Source: Acidobacteriaceae bacterium (GTDB lineage: Bacteria; Acidobacteriota; Terriglobia; Terriglobales; Acidobacteriaceae). From it: a stretch of 61,305 bases of DNA. Both the position numbers and the translations under genes were made by a program. Positions within the stretch are counted from its first letter, which is position 1; the number at the start of each line of letters is the position of its first letter. The notes under the pieces were generated by a model that had not been told where the DNA came from, did not search any database, and saw nothing but the letters and a program-made list of their open reading frames with translations. The stretch is from NCBI GenBank assembly GCA_003138975.1, contig PLHQ01000023.1, positions 1 to 61,305 on the forward strand. Direction: 5' to 3'. Shown in pieces: positions 34,928 to 44,322 of this stretch.

Positions 34928-37711
34928 ATGAATAAAGAGTTGTTTGTTTCTTCCACGCCTCACGAGACCAAAGTGGGCCTGGTGGAGGACGATCTGCTCG
35001 CGGAAATCTACCTCGAGCGCGAAAATGAATATACCCTGGCGGGGTCCATCTACAAAGGCCGTGTGACCCGTGTGCTGCCAGGAATGCAATCGGCCTTCGT
35101 TGACATCGGCCTGGAGCGCGATGCCTTCCTCTACGTTTCCGACTTTATGGAGTTGGAAGAGCACGACGAGGATGTGACGGACGTCGTACCGGCCAGTCGA
35201 GGCGTACAGGATTTGCGGGTGCAGCCGAGTCACGAGGAAGACGAGACTTCCATTGTGTCAGCGACTCAAGGAGATGGCGCAGCCGAGACGGCAACGAGGT
35301 TTGAGGGGGAAGAGAGCCGGTATCTTGATGGAGCCGACGAACATGTGGACGGCCAACCGTCGATAGCGGCCGCAGCTTCCGTGGAAACTTCCGGCGGCAG
35401 GGATTCTCAAGAGCGTGAACGCGGAGGCTGGCGGGGTCGCCGGCGTCGTCGTGGCGGACGTCGCGATGGACGCAGCGATGGGCGTGACCGAGCTGCAGAG
35501 CCGCGCTTGGCAACGCCAACGGTGGAAAGTGCGCCGCCTGTAACAGCTCCGCGTCAGCAAGAATCCAGCAGAAGCCATCAGTTTGGACCGCCAGCGGGAT
35601 ACCAGCCGATCCTTCTTCCGGGAGAATCAATTTCCAAGTATCGTGGGTTAGCGCAGCCTCCCATAACGCAGCCGTCACGTGCGCAAGATCGAGGCTTCGA
35701 GCGAGCTAGCGAATTGGGGGCCGAATCTGCCGCGCCGATCGCCGCCACTTTCCCGGACGACGAACCGATTTTCGCCGCCCCTGCCGTCGAGTTGCAGGCT
35801 GAGCAGCACGAGGACGTGCAGCCTGTTCACGAAAAACCCATAGAGTCGGCTGCAACTTCAGTGGACTGGAATCGCGAATTTCACCGGCGGGATTCGGTGG
35901 CTGCTGGAGCGGCTGCGGCGCCTGCGAAGGGAACTCAGACGATTCGAGACGTTGTCGAGGAAGACGATGAGATGGTACCTGCCCCCGAGGCTTCTGATCG
36001 GGCTGTGGCTCCGGCGCAGGAACAGGTTGCGGCTTTCGCACGCCCAGGGACGCTGGAAGAGGAGACCATCGACGAAGAAGAAGCGGATACCGTCCGCTAC
36101 GAACAGGCGTCGGATGAAGGCTATGACGAGTTTGAAGAGGAGACGCGAGCTGCCGGCCAGCAAGGTTCGGAGCCTGCACCGCGCGAGTTTTCTGAAGTCC
36201 GCGAAACGGTAGATGAGATCCATATGACGTCTTTGGCGGAGTCTGGTGCGGCGCCTGCGGAAGGTGTGGTGGAGAGTGAGGAAGACCCCGAGGAACTGGA
36301 ACTCGAAGAAGCGCAAGCCCAAGCGGAGGCGTTGCTCGATGCGGAAGCGGGCGGCAGCGTTGTGGTCGATGGGCGGGCCGAGGTTCGTGCTCCGGCAGGG
36401 ACGGCAGGTTACACGCAGCGAGCGCCTCGTCCTCGACCCGGCTTTGACCGTCGTAGTGGCGGACGCCGGGCTGGTGGGCGCCGCTTCCCACGTCGAGAGT
36501 CGCATGAAGTTCCGAAGATCAGCGATCTTCTAAAAGAAGGTCAGGAAATTCTGGTACAGATTGCGAAGGAGCCTATCGGCAAGAAGGGCGCGCGCATCAC
36601 CAGTCACATCGCGCTGCCGGGACGGTTTTTGGTGTACATGCCGACGGTGAACCATACCGGAGTTTCGCGCAAGATCGCGTCGGATGAGGAGCGCCAGCGG
36701 CTGAAGCGCATTGTGATGAGCGAGCGCGACAATGGCCATGGTGGCTTCATCGTGCGGACCGCCGCACAAAGTGCGAATGAAGAGGAATTGCGGGCGGATA
36801 TCCGCTTTCTGAAGGGCCTGTGGAACGACATTAAGACCCGCGCCGAGGCATCCAAGCCGCCGGCGTTGATCTATCACGACCTCAATGTGGTAGAGCGAGT
36901 TCTGCGAGATCAGGTTACGTCGGACTTCTCCGTGATCTGGGTTGACACCGAACCGGAGTATGAGCGCATCCTGCGTTTCTTCAACCGCTTTCAGCCTGGG
37001 CTGGTGAAGCGGGTGAAGCTTTATACCAAGGAGACGCCGCTGTTCGAGCAGTTCGGTTTGACCGAGGAGATGAACAAGGCGCTCAAGTCGAAGGTGTGGC
37101 TGAAGAGCGGCGGCTACATCGTGATCAACCAGACCGAGGCGCTGGTGGCAATCGACATCAATACCGGCAAGTATGTCGGCAAGACCTCGCGGCTGGAAGA
37201 TACCATCGTTAAAACCAACGTGGACGCGATCAAGGAGATCGTGCGGCAGGTTCGTCTGCGCGATCTCGGCGGCATCATCATCATCGACTTCATCGATATG
37301 GATGAGCGACGCAACCGCCAGCGCGTGATGCAGGCGTTGGAAGAAGAACTCCGGCATGATCGGGCGCCGTCGAAGGTGCTGCAGTTCAACGATTTCGGGC
37401 TGGTCGCGATTACCCGAAAACGGGTGAAGCAATCGCTGGAACGCACCATTGGCGCGCCTTGTCCCTACTGCCAATCCACTGGCTACGTGAAGTCGCTGAC
37501 CACGGTGGTCAATGAGATTTACGTGGAGATGCGCAAGATCGCGAAGCATCTGGAACACGAAGACGTGATGCTGCGCGTGAATCCCGATGTGGCAAAGGAG
37601 TTGAAGACCAACAATGGCCGCCTGCTGAACGAGATGGAAGAACTCACAAAGCGGACGATCATTGTGAAGAGCGATCCGGCGCTGCACCAGGAGCAGTTCG
37701 ACATTAACTAG
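34928..37711 (+). CDS. rng: RNase E/G family endoribonuclease with a large S1-domain insertion
   Basis: About 927 residues. Residues 1-80 begin the S1 RNA-binding domain (YKGRVTRVLPGMQSAFVDIG, ERDAFLYVSDF) and it resumes at residue 530 (ISDLLKEGQEILVQIAKEPI). Between is a roughly 450-residue low-complexity insertion, mostly acidic, with Arg/Gly-rich patches near each end (GWRGRRRRRGGRRDGRSDGR and FDRRSGGRRAGGRRFPRR). After it come the 5'-sensor and DNase I-like catalytic regions (YIVINQTEALVAIDINTGKY, IIIIDFIDMDE with metal-binding Asp) and the Zn-link CPYCQSTG. It processes mRNA and rRNA. ATG 34928 is chosen because the family N-terminus starts there. The gene name is by family; it could equally be called rne. 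Confidence 0.93.
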   Translation: MNKELFVSSTPHETKVGLVEDDLLAEIYLERENEYTLAGSIYKGRVTRVLPGMQSAFVDIGLERDAFLYVSDFMELEEHDEDVTDVVPASRGVQDLRVQPSHEEDETSIVSATQGDGAAETATRFEGEESRYLDGADEHVDGQPSIAAAASVETSGGRDSQERERGGWRGRRRRRGGRRDGRSDGRDRAAEPRLATPTVESAPPVTAPRQQESSRSHQFGPPAGYQPILLPGESISKYRGLAQPPITQPSRAQDRGFERASELGAESAAPIAATFPDDEPIFAAPAVELQAEQHEDVQPVHEKPIESAATSVDWNREFHRRDSVAAGAAAAPAKGTQTIRDVVEEDDEMVPAPEASDRAVAPAQEQVAAFARPGTLEEETIDEEEADTVRYEQASDEGYDEFEEETRAAGQQGSEPAPREFSEVRETVDEIHMTSLAESGAAPAEGVVESEEDPEELELEEAQAQAEALLDAEAGGSVVVDGRAEVRAPAGTAGYTQRAPRPRPGFDRRSGGRRAGGRRFPRRESHEVPKISDLLKEGQEILVQIAKEPIGKKGARITSHIALPGRFLVYMPTVNHTGVSRKIASDEERQRLKRIVMSERDNGHGGFIVRTAAQSANEEELRADIRFLKGLWNDIKTRAEASKPPALIYHDLNVVERVLRDQVTSDFSVIWVDTEPEYERILRFFNRFQPGLVKRVKLYTKETPLFEQFGLTEEMNKALKSKVWLKSGGYIVINQTEALVAIDINTGKYVGKTSRLEDTIVKTNVDAIKEIVRQVRLRDLGGIIIIDFIDMDERRNRQRVMQALEEELRHDRAPSKVLQFNDFGLVAITRKRVKQSLERTIGAPCPYCQSTGYVKSLTTVVNEIYVEMRKIAKHLEHEDVMLRVNPDVAKELKTNNGRLLNEMEELTKRTIIVKSDPALHQEQFDIN

Positions 37712-37735
37712 CTGCTAGCCTCAAGCTACTGGCTT
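37708..37735. repeat. Heptamer-period repeat at the RNase gene end
   Basis: Four 7-bp units (CTAGCTG, then CTAGCCT and two more) begin inside the RNase stop codon and end just before the terminator. Same period-7 class; no inverted partner is seen. Confidence 0.5.
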
Positions 37736-37737
37736 GC

Positions 37738-37768
37738 AAGGACGGGCGAAGTCGGCCCGTCCTTTTTT
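37738..37768 (+). terminator. Strong Rho-independent terminator after the RNase E/G gene
   Basis: AAGGACGGGC (37738-37747) pairs with GCCCGTCCTT (37755-37764) around a 7-base loop, followed by a six-T tract (37763-37768). It lies between convergent genes and is the clearest intrinsic terminator in the window. Confidence 0.9.
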
Positions 37769-37804
37769 AGTTTTGCGCCGAATTTAGAGCGAGGTGAACG
37801 GAGC

Positions 37805-39340
37805 TCAGTTTCCGGGATGGGCCAAGGCCTTCACGGCAAGATCGGAGCGGCCGAGCAGTTTCTGGACGGTTTCGCGGATGGCTTTGGCGGATGCGCCAGC
37901 ATCGCTGTTCGCCGCCATCTTTGCAACTCTTTCGGCGTCCTCCGTGGTGGTGCCGGCGATGTCGAGCAGTACTACCAGCGCATCCGCGTGAAGCTTCCAT
38001 AGTGAGGACATACTCTGGCTGCGTTTGAGTTCTTCTAGCTCGGTGTTGACTCTGGCCACGCAGGAAACCAGACGGATGAGCGTGCGAGCCACATCGGCGC
38101 GAAGGCTTTTTTCTTCGAGGAAGCCGGCATTATAGGCCTCGGCCTCGGGCGCGGTCAGGGTCAGGTTGAAGAAACGCATGGGCACAATCTGGCGATACTT
38201 GGGATCAGCGACGCGCACGAATACACGGATCGATTCCTCGACGCGGCGCAGTTTGCCTTCTTCGGCGGAGATTTGTTGCGCCGTGATGACCGGCGGCCGA
38301 AATGCCTGAGCCGGAGGGGGCGCTTTTGCAGCGGCGACTCTTGCAAGTTTGGCGGCAGCCGCTGCCCCTCCGGATGCCGGCGTGTTGCGGCCGGCGGCCG
38401 GCGCGAGCAATGACTTACGAATGGGTGGGCGCCGGTCGAGTTCCTTTTTTAACCTGGAGACGCGCCGGAATTTTTCCAATGCGCTGCCGTAGTCGGCCTT
38501 GAGCATCTCTTTCTGTTCGATTGCGGCCACGTGCTCAACGGTCACTTCCACGCCGTCGACTGTGCTGAGGATACTGCCGCCCATCTCGTCGAGAGCTTGG
38601 GCGAATTGTTTGATCTCCGCTAGAGCCTTGACGAAGAGTTCGTCGAACCGGGCGCCGAATGCGGCATTGTGGGCGGCGACCGTAGCCAGCACGCCGGGAT
38701 GATAGAAGGAAGAATCCAGCCAGCGTTTCAGTTCACGCACGCGCGAAACAATTCCGGAATCCATCAGCGAATTGAAATCGCGATACCTGGCAATCTCTTC
38801 CCGCAAAGGGTCGAAATTTCGGAGCAGTTGCACATGTTCTTCCGGCAGCGAGGGCACGTCGGTATCGGCCAGAATCTCGATCAAGGCAATTTCGAACGGA
38901 GAAAGAGGCAGCGCTCCGTCCAAGCCATAGCCTTGTTGCTGCCATTGGCCATGGACGCGGGGATGGCGGTAGAGAAAAGTTGAAATCAGGTCAGTCTTGT
39001 CGCGGTTAATGTCACTGGGCTCGCGGCGCCGGACAAAGTAGCGAAGCAGGGCCTCGGCGACTTCCGAATCCGTATCCGGGGTGAGCGCCTGCCGCAACAC
39101 CGCGGGAGTGATGGCCATGTCGAGCACATGCAGCCAGCGATACATGCGGGAGAGAGTTTCCGGCAGATCACGTTCGGTGTGGCGGAGGGCAAGCTCGTCC
39201 AGCCCGCTCGGAACGGGGATCTCGCCGCCGAGCAAATCGCGCAGCAGCTTCTGGTAAAAACCCTGGACGGTCGCCAGGATTGCTAACTCAAATTTAAGAT
39301 CCTCGGCCAAGAAACGCTCCGCGAGCGAGATTCTCCCCAT
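37805..39340 (-). CDS. Large helical hypothetical protein
   Basis: A 511-residue protein of unknown function, no signal peptide or membrane helix. It is mostly alpha-helical: an N-terminal domain of about 300 residues (ERFLAEDLKFELAILATVQG; ITPAVLRQALTPDTDSEVAE), an Ala/Pro-rich linker near residues 320-345 (SGGAAAAAKLARVAAAKAPP), and a C-terminal helical domain of about 160 residues. I do not recognise a family. Regular charge patterns suggest coiled-coil or scaffold packing. The ATG at 39340 begins MGRISLAERFLAED. It is convergent with the RNase gene and lies about 140 bases downstream of purU, on the same strand. Confidence 0.7.
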   Translation of the reverse strand: MGRISLAERFLAEDLKFELAILATVQGFYQKLLRDLLGGEIPVPSGLDELALRHTERDLPETLSRMYRWLHVLDMAITPAVLRQALTPDTDSEVAEALLRYFVRRREPSDINRDKTDLISTFLYRHPRVHGQWQQQGYGLDGALPLSPFEIALIEILADTDVPSLPEEHVQLLRNFDPLREEIARYRDFNSLMDSGIVSRVRELKRWLDSSFYHPGVLATVAAHNAAFGARFDELFVKALAEIKQFAQALDEMGGSILSTVDGVEVTVEHVAAIEQKEMLKADYGSALEKFRRVSRLKKELDRRPPIRKSLLAPAAGRNTPASGGAAAAAKLARVAAAKAPPPAQAFRPPVITAQQISAEEGKLRRVEESIRVFVRVADPKYRQIVPMRFFNLTLTAPEAEAYNAGFLEEKSLRADVARTLIRLVSCVARVNTELEELKRSQSMSSLWKLHADALVVLLDIAGTTTEDAERVAKMAANSDAGASAKAIRETVQKLLGRSDLAVKALAHPGN

Positions 39341-39481
39341 CGGTTGAGGGAATTCTTTGCTGCACTGCTGTTCAAGTAAAGACGAAAGTCACCGCTGCCG
39401 CAAGTTACCACCGGAGCGATACCGTATGTGCGTGCTTCCGCTTTCCGAAAGTGCATGAACTTCCGCGCGGGGGAAGGCGCT

Positions 39482-40348
39482 TCAGAAAACTACGGTCTTA
39501 TTCCCGTAAAGAAGAACACGGCTTTCGACGTGCCAGCGGACGGCGCGGGAAAGGACGACCTTTTCAAGATCGCGGCCTTTGCGGATGAGATCTTCGACGG
39601 TGTCGCGGTGCGATACGCGGACCACGTCCTGCTCGATGATGGGACCGTCATCGAGTACTTCAGTGACATAGTGGCTGGTCGCGCCGATCAGTTTGACGCC
39701 ACGCTCGAAGGCCTGGTGGTATGGCCGGGCACCAATGAATGCGGGCAGAAATGAATGGTGAATGTTGATGATGCGTTGCGGATACCGATTGACGAAATCG
39801 TCGGAGAGAATTTGCATGTAGCGCGCCAGCACCATGAAGTCGGCCTTGTGATCTTCGATCAGCGACTGAAATTGTTCTTCCGCCTGCCGCTTGTTGTCTT
39901 TTGTGATGGAGACGACAGCGTAGGGAATTTTGTAAAAGTCGGCGATGGGCTGGTTGTCGGCGTGGTTGGAGATGATCAGTGGGATGTCGCAGGCGAGTTC
40001 GCCGCTCTGGTGACGGTAGAGAAGATCGACGAGGCAGTGATCGTACTTCGAAACCAGAATGATCATGCGCGGGCGATGTGAGGACTGCGCCAAGCGCCAG
40101 TTCATTTGGAACTTTTCAGCGATGGGCGAAAAATGTTTGGCGAAATCGGCGAGATCTTTATCAGAGAGATCGATGTCGAAGTCTTTGGGATCGAACTCCA
40201 CACGCATCAGGAAGAGGCCGGACTCTTCGTCGGCGTGTTCGTCGGCGTGCAGGATGTTACCGTTATGCCGGTAGACGAAGTCGGCGATGGAGGCGACTTC
40301 GCCTTTCGCATCGGGGCAACTGACGAGGAGGATGGCGGAATTCTTCAT
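39482..40348 (-). CDS. purU: Formyltetrahydrofolate deformylase
   Basis: A 288-residue PurU. The N-terminal ACT domain (LVSCPDAKGEVASIADFVYR, HADEESGLFLMRVEFD) is followed by the formyltransferase-like domain with YMQILSDDFVNRYPQRIINI, the catalytic HHSFLPAFIGARPYHQA, and GATSHYVTEVLDDGPIIEQD. It hydrolyses 10-formyl-THF to formate and THF, balancing the one-carbon pool. In other bacteria purU is often linked to sarcosine or glycine catabolism. ATG 40348 is preferred over an ATG at 40390 that would overlap the upstream gene. It ends the minus-strand operon with the flavoproteins. Confidence 0.93.
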   Translation of the reverse strand: MKNSAILLVSCPDAKGEVASIADFVYRHNGNILHADEHADEESGLFLMRVEFDPKDFDIDLSDKDLADFAKHFSPIAEKFQMNWRLAQSSHRPRMIILVSKYDHCLVDLLYRHQSGELACDIPLIISNHADNQPIADFYKIPYAVVSITKDNKRQAEEQFQSLIEDHKADFMVLARYMQILSDDFVNRYPQRIINIHHSFLPAFIGARPYHQAFERGVKLIGATSHYVTEVLDDGPIIEQDVVRVSHRDTVEDLIRKGRDLEKVVLSRAVRWHVESRVLLYGNKTVVF

Positions 40349-40367
40349 GGTCTCAAAGGCAGCGCGG

Positions 40368-40757
40368 TTAGCGGCCTTTCTTATGCTCATTCTCTGCGAT
40401 GCGCGCCCTCACCAGCTTTTTCAGAAGAGTCGTGGGTACGGGCTTGTCCGGTGCGAAGCGGATGGTGCCCTTGGCGGTGGGGAAGCACTTGAGTTCGTTC
40501 TTAAACTTTGCGATCGGTCCCGCGCCTGGAAAAAGGCCGCAATGGTCCGAGAATGCGGCGAAACTCATTAGCATTCCGTTGTACTTGAAGGTCGGGATGC
40601 CGTAGCTGATTCCCTCGGTTGCCTCAGGTGGCGCAATCTTCCGAACGAGCGCGCGGACCCGATTCAAGGCACCGCGGGCTGGTTCGGGGACGCGGTTCAG
40701 ATATTCGTCTACTGTTTGAGGAACCTTTGTTGTTTTGCCGGTCTTCGTTTTCTTCAC
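40368..40757 (-). CDS. DUF1801 (YdhG-like) small protein
   Basis: A 129-residue single-domain protein. QTVDEYLNRVPEPARGALNR opens the domain, and GISYGIPTFKYNGMLMSFAA with SDHCGLFPG are the typical DUF1801 segments. A basic Lys/Thr-rich tail precedes the domain. Members are linked to iron-sulfur delivery in some annotations, but function is not firmly known. GTG 40757 is chosen for the AGAGG site seven bases upstream; the longer open frame overlaps the flavoprotein gene. It lies between the flavoprotein genes and purU and is part of the same run of genes. Confidence 0.85.
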   Translation of the reverse strand: MKKTKTGKTTKVPQTVDEYLNRVPEPARGALNRVRALVRKIAPPEATEGISYGIPTFKYNGMLMSFAAFSDHCGLFPGAGPIAKFKNELKCFPTAKGTIRFAPDKPVPTTLLKKLVRARIAENEHKKGR

Positions 40758-40771
40758 ACGACTGACCTCTG

Positions 40772-42367
40772 TTACTTCTTCAGTTGCTTCAGAATCTCTC
40801 GCGCGGCGTTGGCACCCGAGCCGCCCGTCAAGCCTGCGCCGGGATGCGTGCCGCTCCCGCAAAGATAAAGATTCTCAATCGGAGTGCGGTAGCGTGCCCA
40901 GTCGAGCAGAGGACGCATGGTGAAGAACTGGTCGAGCGCAAGATCGCCGTGGAAGATTTGTCCGCCTGTTAATCCATAGACGTCTTCCAGATCTTGCGGA
41001 GTGATGATCTGGTGCGTCAGAATCAGCTCCGGCAGATTGGGCGCATACTGCGCGAGCGTCTGCACCACCGTTTGGCCGAGCGCTTTGCGCTGGCTTTCCC
41101 AGTCTCCCTTGAGCTGGTATGGCGCGTACTGCATGTAGATCGACATTACGTGCTTGCCGTCAGGTGCAAGCGTGGGATCGGCCAGCGATGGGATGGTGGC
41201 TTCGAGATAGGGCTGGCGCGAGAAGTTCCCGTACTTCGACTCGTCGAAAGCGCGTTCGAGATAGTCGATCTCGGGTCCGATGTGAATGCGTCCCTTGAGC
41301 GCGGCGCCGTCTCCGTTTTTCAACGCAGTGAAATTCGGCAGGCCGCAGAGCGCCAAGTTCACCTTCGCGACCGTGCCGTTGCCGCGGTAATGCTGAAGTT
41401 TCTGTACAAAGTCTGGGGAAAGATGCGTGGGATCGGTGAGCTTGAGCAGGGTGCGTTTGGGGTCGGCGTTGGAGATAACGGCATTGGCGCTGATCTCTTC
41501 GCCACTGGAGAGCAGCACGCCCGTGGCTGCGCCGTCCTTGACGCGAATCTCAATGACCTCGGCTGCGGTGCGAATCTCGACGCCCGCTGATTTGGCGGCG
41601 GAGGCCATGGCTTGCGTGAGTGTGCCCAGTCCGCCAGCTGCGAAGAACGCCGAGCCGGCGAGATGAGAATCTCCGGCCGCGCGAATCAGCAGTTGCAGGC
41701 TGCTGCCAGCTGACCAGGGTCCGAGAAAGGTCCCGAAGATTCCGCGAGCTGCGATCACGGAGCGCAATAACTCGGTCTCGAAATATTCCGCCACCAGATC
41801 GGCCACGGCCATTGGACCCCAGCGCAGGACGCGGTACATATCTCTCTTGCCGAGGTTGCGCAGGGCGCGACCGGTTTTGAGCATGCTCCACAGATCGGCG
41901 CCGCTCGGGTGGTCGATGTCGGGCGGCGTGGTGGCAAGCGCCTCGGCGAGCACCTTGCTGATCTTAGTTAGCGATTGCTGAAACTCCGAATATTTGACTG
42001 CGTCTTTCTGTGAAAACGCGCTGATCGCCTGAGCGGACTTGTTTGTGTCCTGATAAAGCGAAAGCGCGCGCCCCTCGGGCGAGAGTGCTGTGACGCAAGT
42101 CTCCGGCGTGATCAGCCTCAGCCCATGTTTTTCCAGTTGCATGTCTTGCACGATGTCTGGGCGAATGGGACCAGCGGTGTGCGCCAGCGTGGAGCAACGG
42201 AAGCCGGGATGGATTTCATCGGTGATCGCCGCGCCGCCAACCTGGGCCCGGCGCTCGAGTACGAGAGGCTTGAATCCTGCTTTGGCGAGGTAGAACGCGG
42301 CGACCAGCCCGTTGTGGCCGCCGCCGATGATGACGATGTCGCGCCGATCGGATTTGGTCTCGGGCAT
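40772..42367 (-). CDS. FAD-dependent oxidoreductase, phytoene-desaturase/PYROXD2-like (copy 1)
   Basis: A 531-residue flavoprotein. The dinucleotide-binding motif IVIIGGGHNGLVAAFYLAKA is at the N-terminus, followed by LVLERRAQVGGAA. The C-terminal flavin motif is NLYLCGSGTHPGAGLTGGSG. The whole pattern matches carotenoid desaturase-like proteins and the PYROXD2 group, which usually are not carotenoid enzymes. Substrate unknown. It lies two bases downstream of the next gene, a diverged paralogue, so the two are translated together and may form a heteromer or act in sequence. No crt genes surround it. Confidence 0.85.
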   Translation of the reverse strand: MPETKSDRRDIVIIGGGHNGLVAAFYLAKAGFKPLVLERRAQVGGAAITDEIHPGFRCSTLAHTAGPIRPDIVQDMQLEKHGLRLITPETCVTALSPEGRALSLYQDTNKSAQAISAFSQKDAVKYSEFQQSLTKISKVLAEALATTPPDIDHPSGADLWSMLKTGRALRNLGKRDMYRVLRWGPMAVADLVAEYFETELLRSVIAARGIFGTFLGPWSAGSSLQLLIRAAGDSHLAGSAFFAAGGLGTLTQAMASAAKSAGVEIRTAAEVIEIRVKDGAATGVLLSSGEEISANAVISNADPKRTLLKLTDPTHLSPDFVQKLQHYRGNGTVAKVNLALCGLPNFTALKNGDGAALKGRIHIGPEIDYLERAFDESKYGNFSRQPYLEATIPSLADPTLAPDGKHVMSIYMQYAPYQLKGDWESQRKALGQTVVQTLAQYAPNLPELILTHQIITPQDLEDVYGLTGGQIFHGDLALDQFFTMRPLLDWARYRTPIENLYLCGSGTHPGAGLTGGSGANAAREILKQLKK

Positions 42368-42369
42368 GG

Positions 42370-43971
42370 TTAGGCCGCTCCCTTGTCTTTAAGAATTTCG
42401 AGAGCTGCCAAACGTCCGGGCGCGCCCATGATACCGCCGCCGGGATGCGTCGCCGAACCACACATGTAGAGATTCCGGATGGGCGTGCGGAAGCGCGCGT
42501 AACCGGGCGCTGGGCGCAGGAAGAAAAGTTGTTCAAGCGAAAGCTCGCCTTGGAAGATGTTGCCCTCGCTCAGTCCCCACTCGCGTTCGAGATCGAGCGG
42601 GGTGACGACTTGCCGGTGGAGAATGATGTCCTTGATGTTGGGCGCGTACTCGGCGATGGTATTGATGACCGTGTCGCCGAACGCTTCCTTCTGATCGTCC
42701 CAATTGAGCCCGGCGCGAAGCTTGTAGGGCGCGTACTGCACGAAGCAGGACAGCACGTGCTTTCCGGGCGGCGCCACCGAGGGATCGGTGAGCGAGGGAA
42801 TGACCATGTCGATGTAAGGACGGCGCGAGAAGTTGCCGTACTTCGCATCGTCGTAGGCGCGCTCCATATATTCGACGGAGGGCGAAATGGAAATTGCGCC
42901 GCGCAGGTGTGCGCCGGGTCCGGGCATGCACTTGAAGTTGGGAAGCGCGTCTAGCGCCATGTTCACCTTGCCGGACGACCCACGGTACTTGAAGCGGTTG
43001 ATGTCTTCGAGAAAATCCGCGGGAAGATGGTCGGCTTCGATGAACTTGTTGAAGGTGAGTCGTGGATCGACGCTTGAGGAAATTGTGTCCGCATAGATTT
43101 CGTCGCCGTTGGCGAGGACCACTCCCTTGGCCTTGCCGTCCTCGACGATGATCTTCGCTATAGCGGATTGGGTGCGAATCTCAACGCCAGCTTCGCGGGC
43201 CGCGTCGCCAATGGCGTTTGAAATTGCGCCGGTACCGCCCCGCGCGAATCCCCAGGCACGGAATGCACCGTCAATTTCTCCCATGTAGTGATGGAGCAAA
43301 ACATATGCGGTGCCGGGCGAGCGTACGCCGAGAAATGTGCCGATGATGCCCGAAGCCGACATGGTGGCCTTGAGCACGTCGGTCTCGAACCACTGATCGA
43401 GAAAATCGATGGCGCTCATGGTCATGAGCTGAACCTGGTTGTACTTGTCGTAGCTCGACATGCCCTGGAAGCGGCGGCCGATGAAGAGCAGTTTCATCAG
43501 TTCGCGCGGGTTGAGCGTGTTCGGGTCGGGCGGCACCATGCTGAGAATCGGCTTTACGAAGCGGCACATGGCCTGCATGGCTTTGCCGAATTCGTCGTAG
43601 GCCTCGGCGTCGACGCGGGAGTGGCGGGCGATCTCGCGGTGAGTCTTGCCGTGGTCGTTCACGCGCCACAGGTAATCGCCGCTGGGCATGGGTGTGAAAG
43701 TGCCGTCGAGCGGAAGGATTTCGAGACCGTGGCGCGGGAGATCGAGGTCGCGGATGATTTCGGGACGCAACAGCGATACCACGTAAGAACACACAGAGAA
43801 CTTGAAGCCGGGGAAGACTTCTTCGGTGCAGGCGGCACCGCCGAGGACGTGGCGGCGTTCGAGCACGAGAACTTTTTTCCCGGCGCGCGCCAGGTAGGCG
43901 GCGTTGACGAGGCCGTTGTGGCCGCCGCCAATCACGATGACGTCGTATTTTGATGTGTTAGAACCAGCCAT
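42370..43971 (-). CDS. FAD-dependent oxidoreductase, phytoene-desaturase/PYROXD2-like (copy 2)
   Basis: A 533-residue paralogue of the downstream flavoprotein. The FAD motif is DVIVIGGGHNGLVNAAYLAR with LVLERRHVLGGAA, and the end has NLYMCGSATHPGGGIMG. The two proteins share order and length, with many diverged positions, implying an old tandem duplication. ATG 43971 has an AAGG site six bases upstream; an in-frame TTG at 43983 is less likely. First gene of the minus-strand run. Divergent from the GcvT-like gene, across a 351-base gap. May desaturate or oxidise an amine or lipid; not known. Confidence 0.85.
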   Translation of the reverse strand: MAGSNTSKYDVIVIGGGHNGLVNAAYLARAGKKVLVLERRHVLGGAACTEEVFPGFKFSVCSYVVSLLRPEIIRDLDLPRHGLEILPLDGTFTPMPSGDYLWRVNDHGKTHREIARHSRVDAEAYDEFGKAMQAMCRFVKPILSMVPPDPNTLNPRELMKLLFIGRRFQGMSSYDKYNQVQLMTMSAIDFLDQWFETDVLKATMSASGIIGTFLGVRSPGTAYVLLHHYMGEIDGAFRAWGFARGGTGAISNAIGDAAREAGVEIRTQSAIAKIIVEDGKAKGVVLANGDEIYADTISSSVDPRLTFNKFIEADHLPADFLEDINRFKYRGSSGKVNMALDALPNFKCMPGPGAHLRGAISISPSVEYMERAYDDAKYGNFSRRPYIDMVIPSLTDPSVAPPGKHVLSCFVQYAPYKLRAGLNWDDQKEAFGDTVINTIAEYAPNIKDIILHRQVVTPLDLEREWGLSEGNIFQGELSLEQLFFLRPAPGYARFRTPIRNLYMCGSATHPGGGIMGAPGRLAALEILKDKGAA

Positions 43972-44256
43972 ATTTGCCTTCAAGTTTCAGCGTCGGTTAG
44001 GAATCGCACGGATTGTAGCAGTTGCGACTCGGTGTGCAGATGGGTTTAAGTGGCGCTGTCAAATGGCCGCCGAGACATCGGCGCTACGATGCTAAAGCCC
44101 GCTGGGAAGAACGCTCCAGCTACGCAGAACGCTCGACGGTGATGGCAAGGTTGCGGGCATAGCCGATGAGAACAGTGAGTCGTCATTCTATCGGGAACGC
44201 GGCCTTTTGTCTGCTCATTTGCACATGCCGTGACTGGAAGTCATGAATTACGCGGG

Positions 44257-44286
44257 TTGCCGTACGTGTCTGCGCGTGCATATAAT
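44257..44286 (+). promoter_or_regulatory. Promoter for the GcvT-like gene
   Basis: TTGCCG (44257-44262) and a perfect TATAAT (44281-44286) have an 18-base spacer. The start of transcription is expected near 44293, downstream of the alternative GTG start at 44230. The rest of the 351-base gap 43972-44322 shows no gene. Confidence 0.65.
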
Positions 44287-44322
44287 TCGCCTTCGAGCCA
44301 AATCTTTTTCGAGGCCACTCCA

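Noticed and set aside
40772-43971. Carotenoid biosynthesis genes
   Set aside because: The flavoproteins look like phytoene desaturase but no phytoene synthase, geranylgeranyl synthase or other crt gene is near, and the PYROXD2-like group is usually not carotenogenic.
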